From positions 1 through 6,678 of the forward strand of contig LBCK01000018.1 of the NCBI GenBank assembly GCA_000980705.1: 6,678 nucleotides of DNA, in the 5' to 3' direction. The notes under the pieces are model-generated. The model did not search any database. It worked only from the letters and a program-made list of their open reading frames with translations, and was not told where the DNA came from. Position numbers and translations under genes: made by a program. Numbering within the stretch: the stretch's first letter is position 1; every line of letters begins with the position of its first letter. Source of the DNA: Ruminococcus sp. UNK.MGS-30 (GTDB lineage Bacteria > Bacillota > Clostridia > Oscillospirales > Ruminococcaceae). Shown piece after piece: positions 6,106 to 6,678 of the stretch.

Positions 6106-6119
6106 TGTTCAATGGAACA
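6106..6119 (+). repeat. 14-bp direct repeat, right copy
   Basis: TGTTCAATGGAACA is identical to 48-61. Read in the matching frame it again gives Phe-Asn-Gly-Thr, followed by Tyr-Phe and TAA at 6126-6128, so it looks like a second copy of the same gene 3' end. It lies six bases after the operon terminator and before the RHS fragment. Confidence 0.75.
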
Positions 6120-6189
6120 TATTTCTAAAAAGTGAAAATTTCAAATCCACCTGACGAAAAAAATCGAATCAGACCATGTACAAAGTTAA

Positions 6190-6678
6190 AAGGGTTTACT
6201 GACGCAGGTAACGCTGAGCGATGGTACCGCAAATGGCGAAAAGAATATCACCAAGTATTTCTACAACAATGGCGGTATTCAAACCAAGATGGAAACCGGT
6301 CTGAACAGTGCAAATGATTCGGACTACATGACCACCAATTACGCATATGATGCGTGGGGACATCTGGTAAATACCACCGACAGCACGGGCTACAATTCTG
6401 GCACGACTACTTATGACTTGAACGGCAATGTATTAACTGTTACAGATGCAAACGGCAATGTAACAACCAATACTTACGATGCACTGAATCGTGTGTTGAC
6501 TGCGAATACAGTTTGCAGTGATACCTCCAAAAATGTGTCGAAATCTTATGTTTACGACAATATGGGAAGGGTACAGAGTAAAACTGCCAATGGTGTACAG
6601 ACAAGTTATCAGTACGATATCTTTGGACGTGTTTATCAGGAACTTAGCCCAAAATCTTTTAAGGGCTATTTCTACGAG
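6190..6678 (+). pseudogene. 5'-truncated RHS/YD-repeat protein fragment (continues beyond the window)
   Basis: An open frame from 6190 to the right edge (163 codons) encodes typical YD repeats: YAYDAWGHLV, TYDLNGNVLTVTDANGNV, TYDALNRVL, YVYDNMGRVQS and YQYDIFGRVYQE. RHS proteins are large cell-surface or secreted shells, often ending in a variable toxin tip. The frame is closed by TAA at 6187-6189. It has no start codon with a ribosome binding site; the first ATG (6289) is mid-repeat. There is no signal sequence or N-terminal domain. It is therefore a beheaded remnant, or an interior part of a gene rearranged to this place. Whether the 3' end is intact cannot be seen. A frameshift from a different upstream frame was considered, but 6129-6189 shows no YD-like sequence in any frame. 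Confidence 0.8.

Noticed and set aside
6132..6317. 61-codon plus-strand ORF starting ATG or GTG near 6132
   Set aside because: Its second half is an out-of-frame reading of the YD-repeat segment, and its first half resembles nothing. There is no ribosome binding site.
1..6678. CRISPR array, tRNA, rRNA or replication origin
   Set aside because: No regularly spaced repeats, cloverleaf-like segments, rRNA-like sequence or iteron clusters were found. The 22-bp pair at 104-140 has only two units and sits at a promoter.

Overview
The window looks like accessory DNA from a low-to-moderate-GC Firmicute, most likely an anaerobic gut Clostridium-type (Ruminococcus-like) species. The basis is strong GGAGG ribosome binding sites, sigma-A-type promoters, compact hairpin terminators, a lipoprotein with a typical Firmicute lipobox, RHS/YD-repeat wall-protein sequence and an IS66-family element. 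The taxon is inferred from style, not from a marker gene.

Layout, left to right. Positions 2-67 hold the last 21 codons of an unidentified gene, closed by a strong intrinsic terminator (70-99). Next is a probable regulated promoter: a 22-bp-period tandem repeat (104-140) upstream of an extended -10 (161-169), then a possible short leader ORF and a weak hairpin. This upstream region is cut off from its likely genes by a complete 1713-bp IS66-family insertion sequence (257-1969). The element has 13-bp perfect terminal inverted repeats and an exact 8-bp target duplication (AGAAAATC). It carries a single transposase gene (523-1965) with its own promoter; the gene keeps all three DDE catalytic residues but has an in-frame TAA at codon 45.

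Downstream of the element is a tightly packed, translationally coupled three-gene operon on the same strand: a secreted lipoprotein (1998-3227), an ABC transporter ATPase (3224-3973) and a large ABC-2-type permease with two membrane halves (3954-6044). It ends in a strong terminator with a UUCG-type loop (6068-6100). Genes overlap by 4 and 20 bp. The ATPase and permease should form one exporter-like or efflux-like transporter, and the lipoprotein probably works with it on the outer face of the membrane; the substrate cannot be read from the sequence.

The right end (6190-6678) is an RHS/YD-repeat coding segment with no start and a stop codon just upstream, so it is a 5'-truncated fragment that runs off the window. 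A 14-bp sequence (TGTTCAATGGAACA) occurs at 48-61, in the last codons of the left gene, and again at 6106-6119, just after the operon terminator. In both copies it can be read as Phe-Asn-Gly-Thr followed closely by a stop. The whole promoter-to-terminator cassette therefore appears to sit between two copies of one gene 3' end, which is the most interesting structural feature here. No RNA genes, CRISPR arrays or replication origins were seen.
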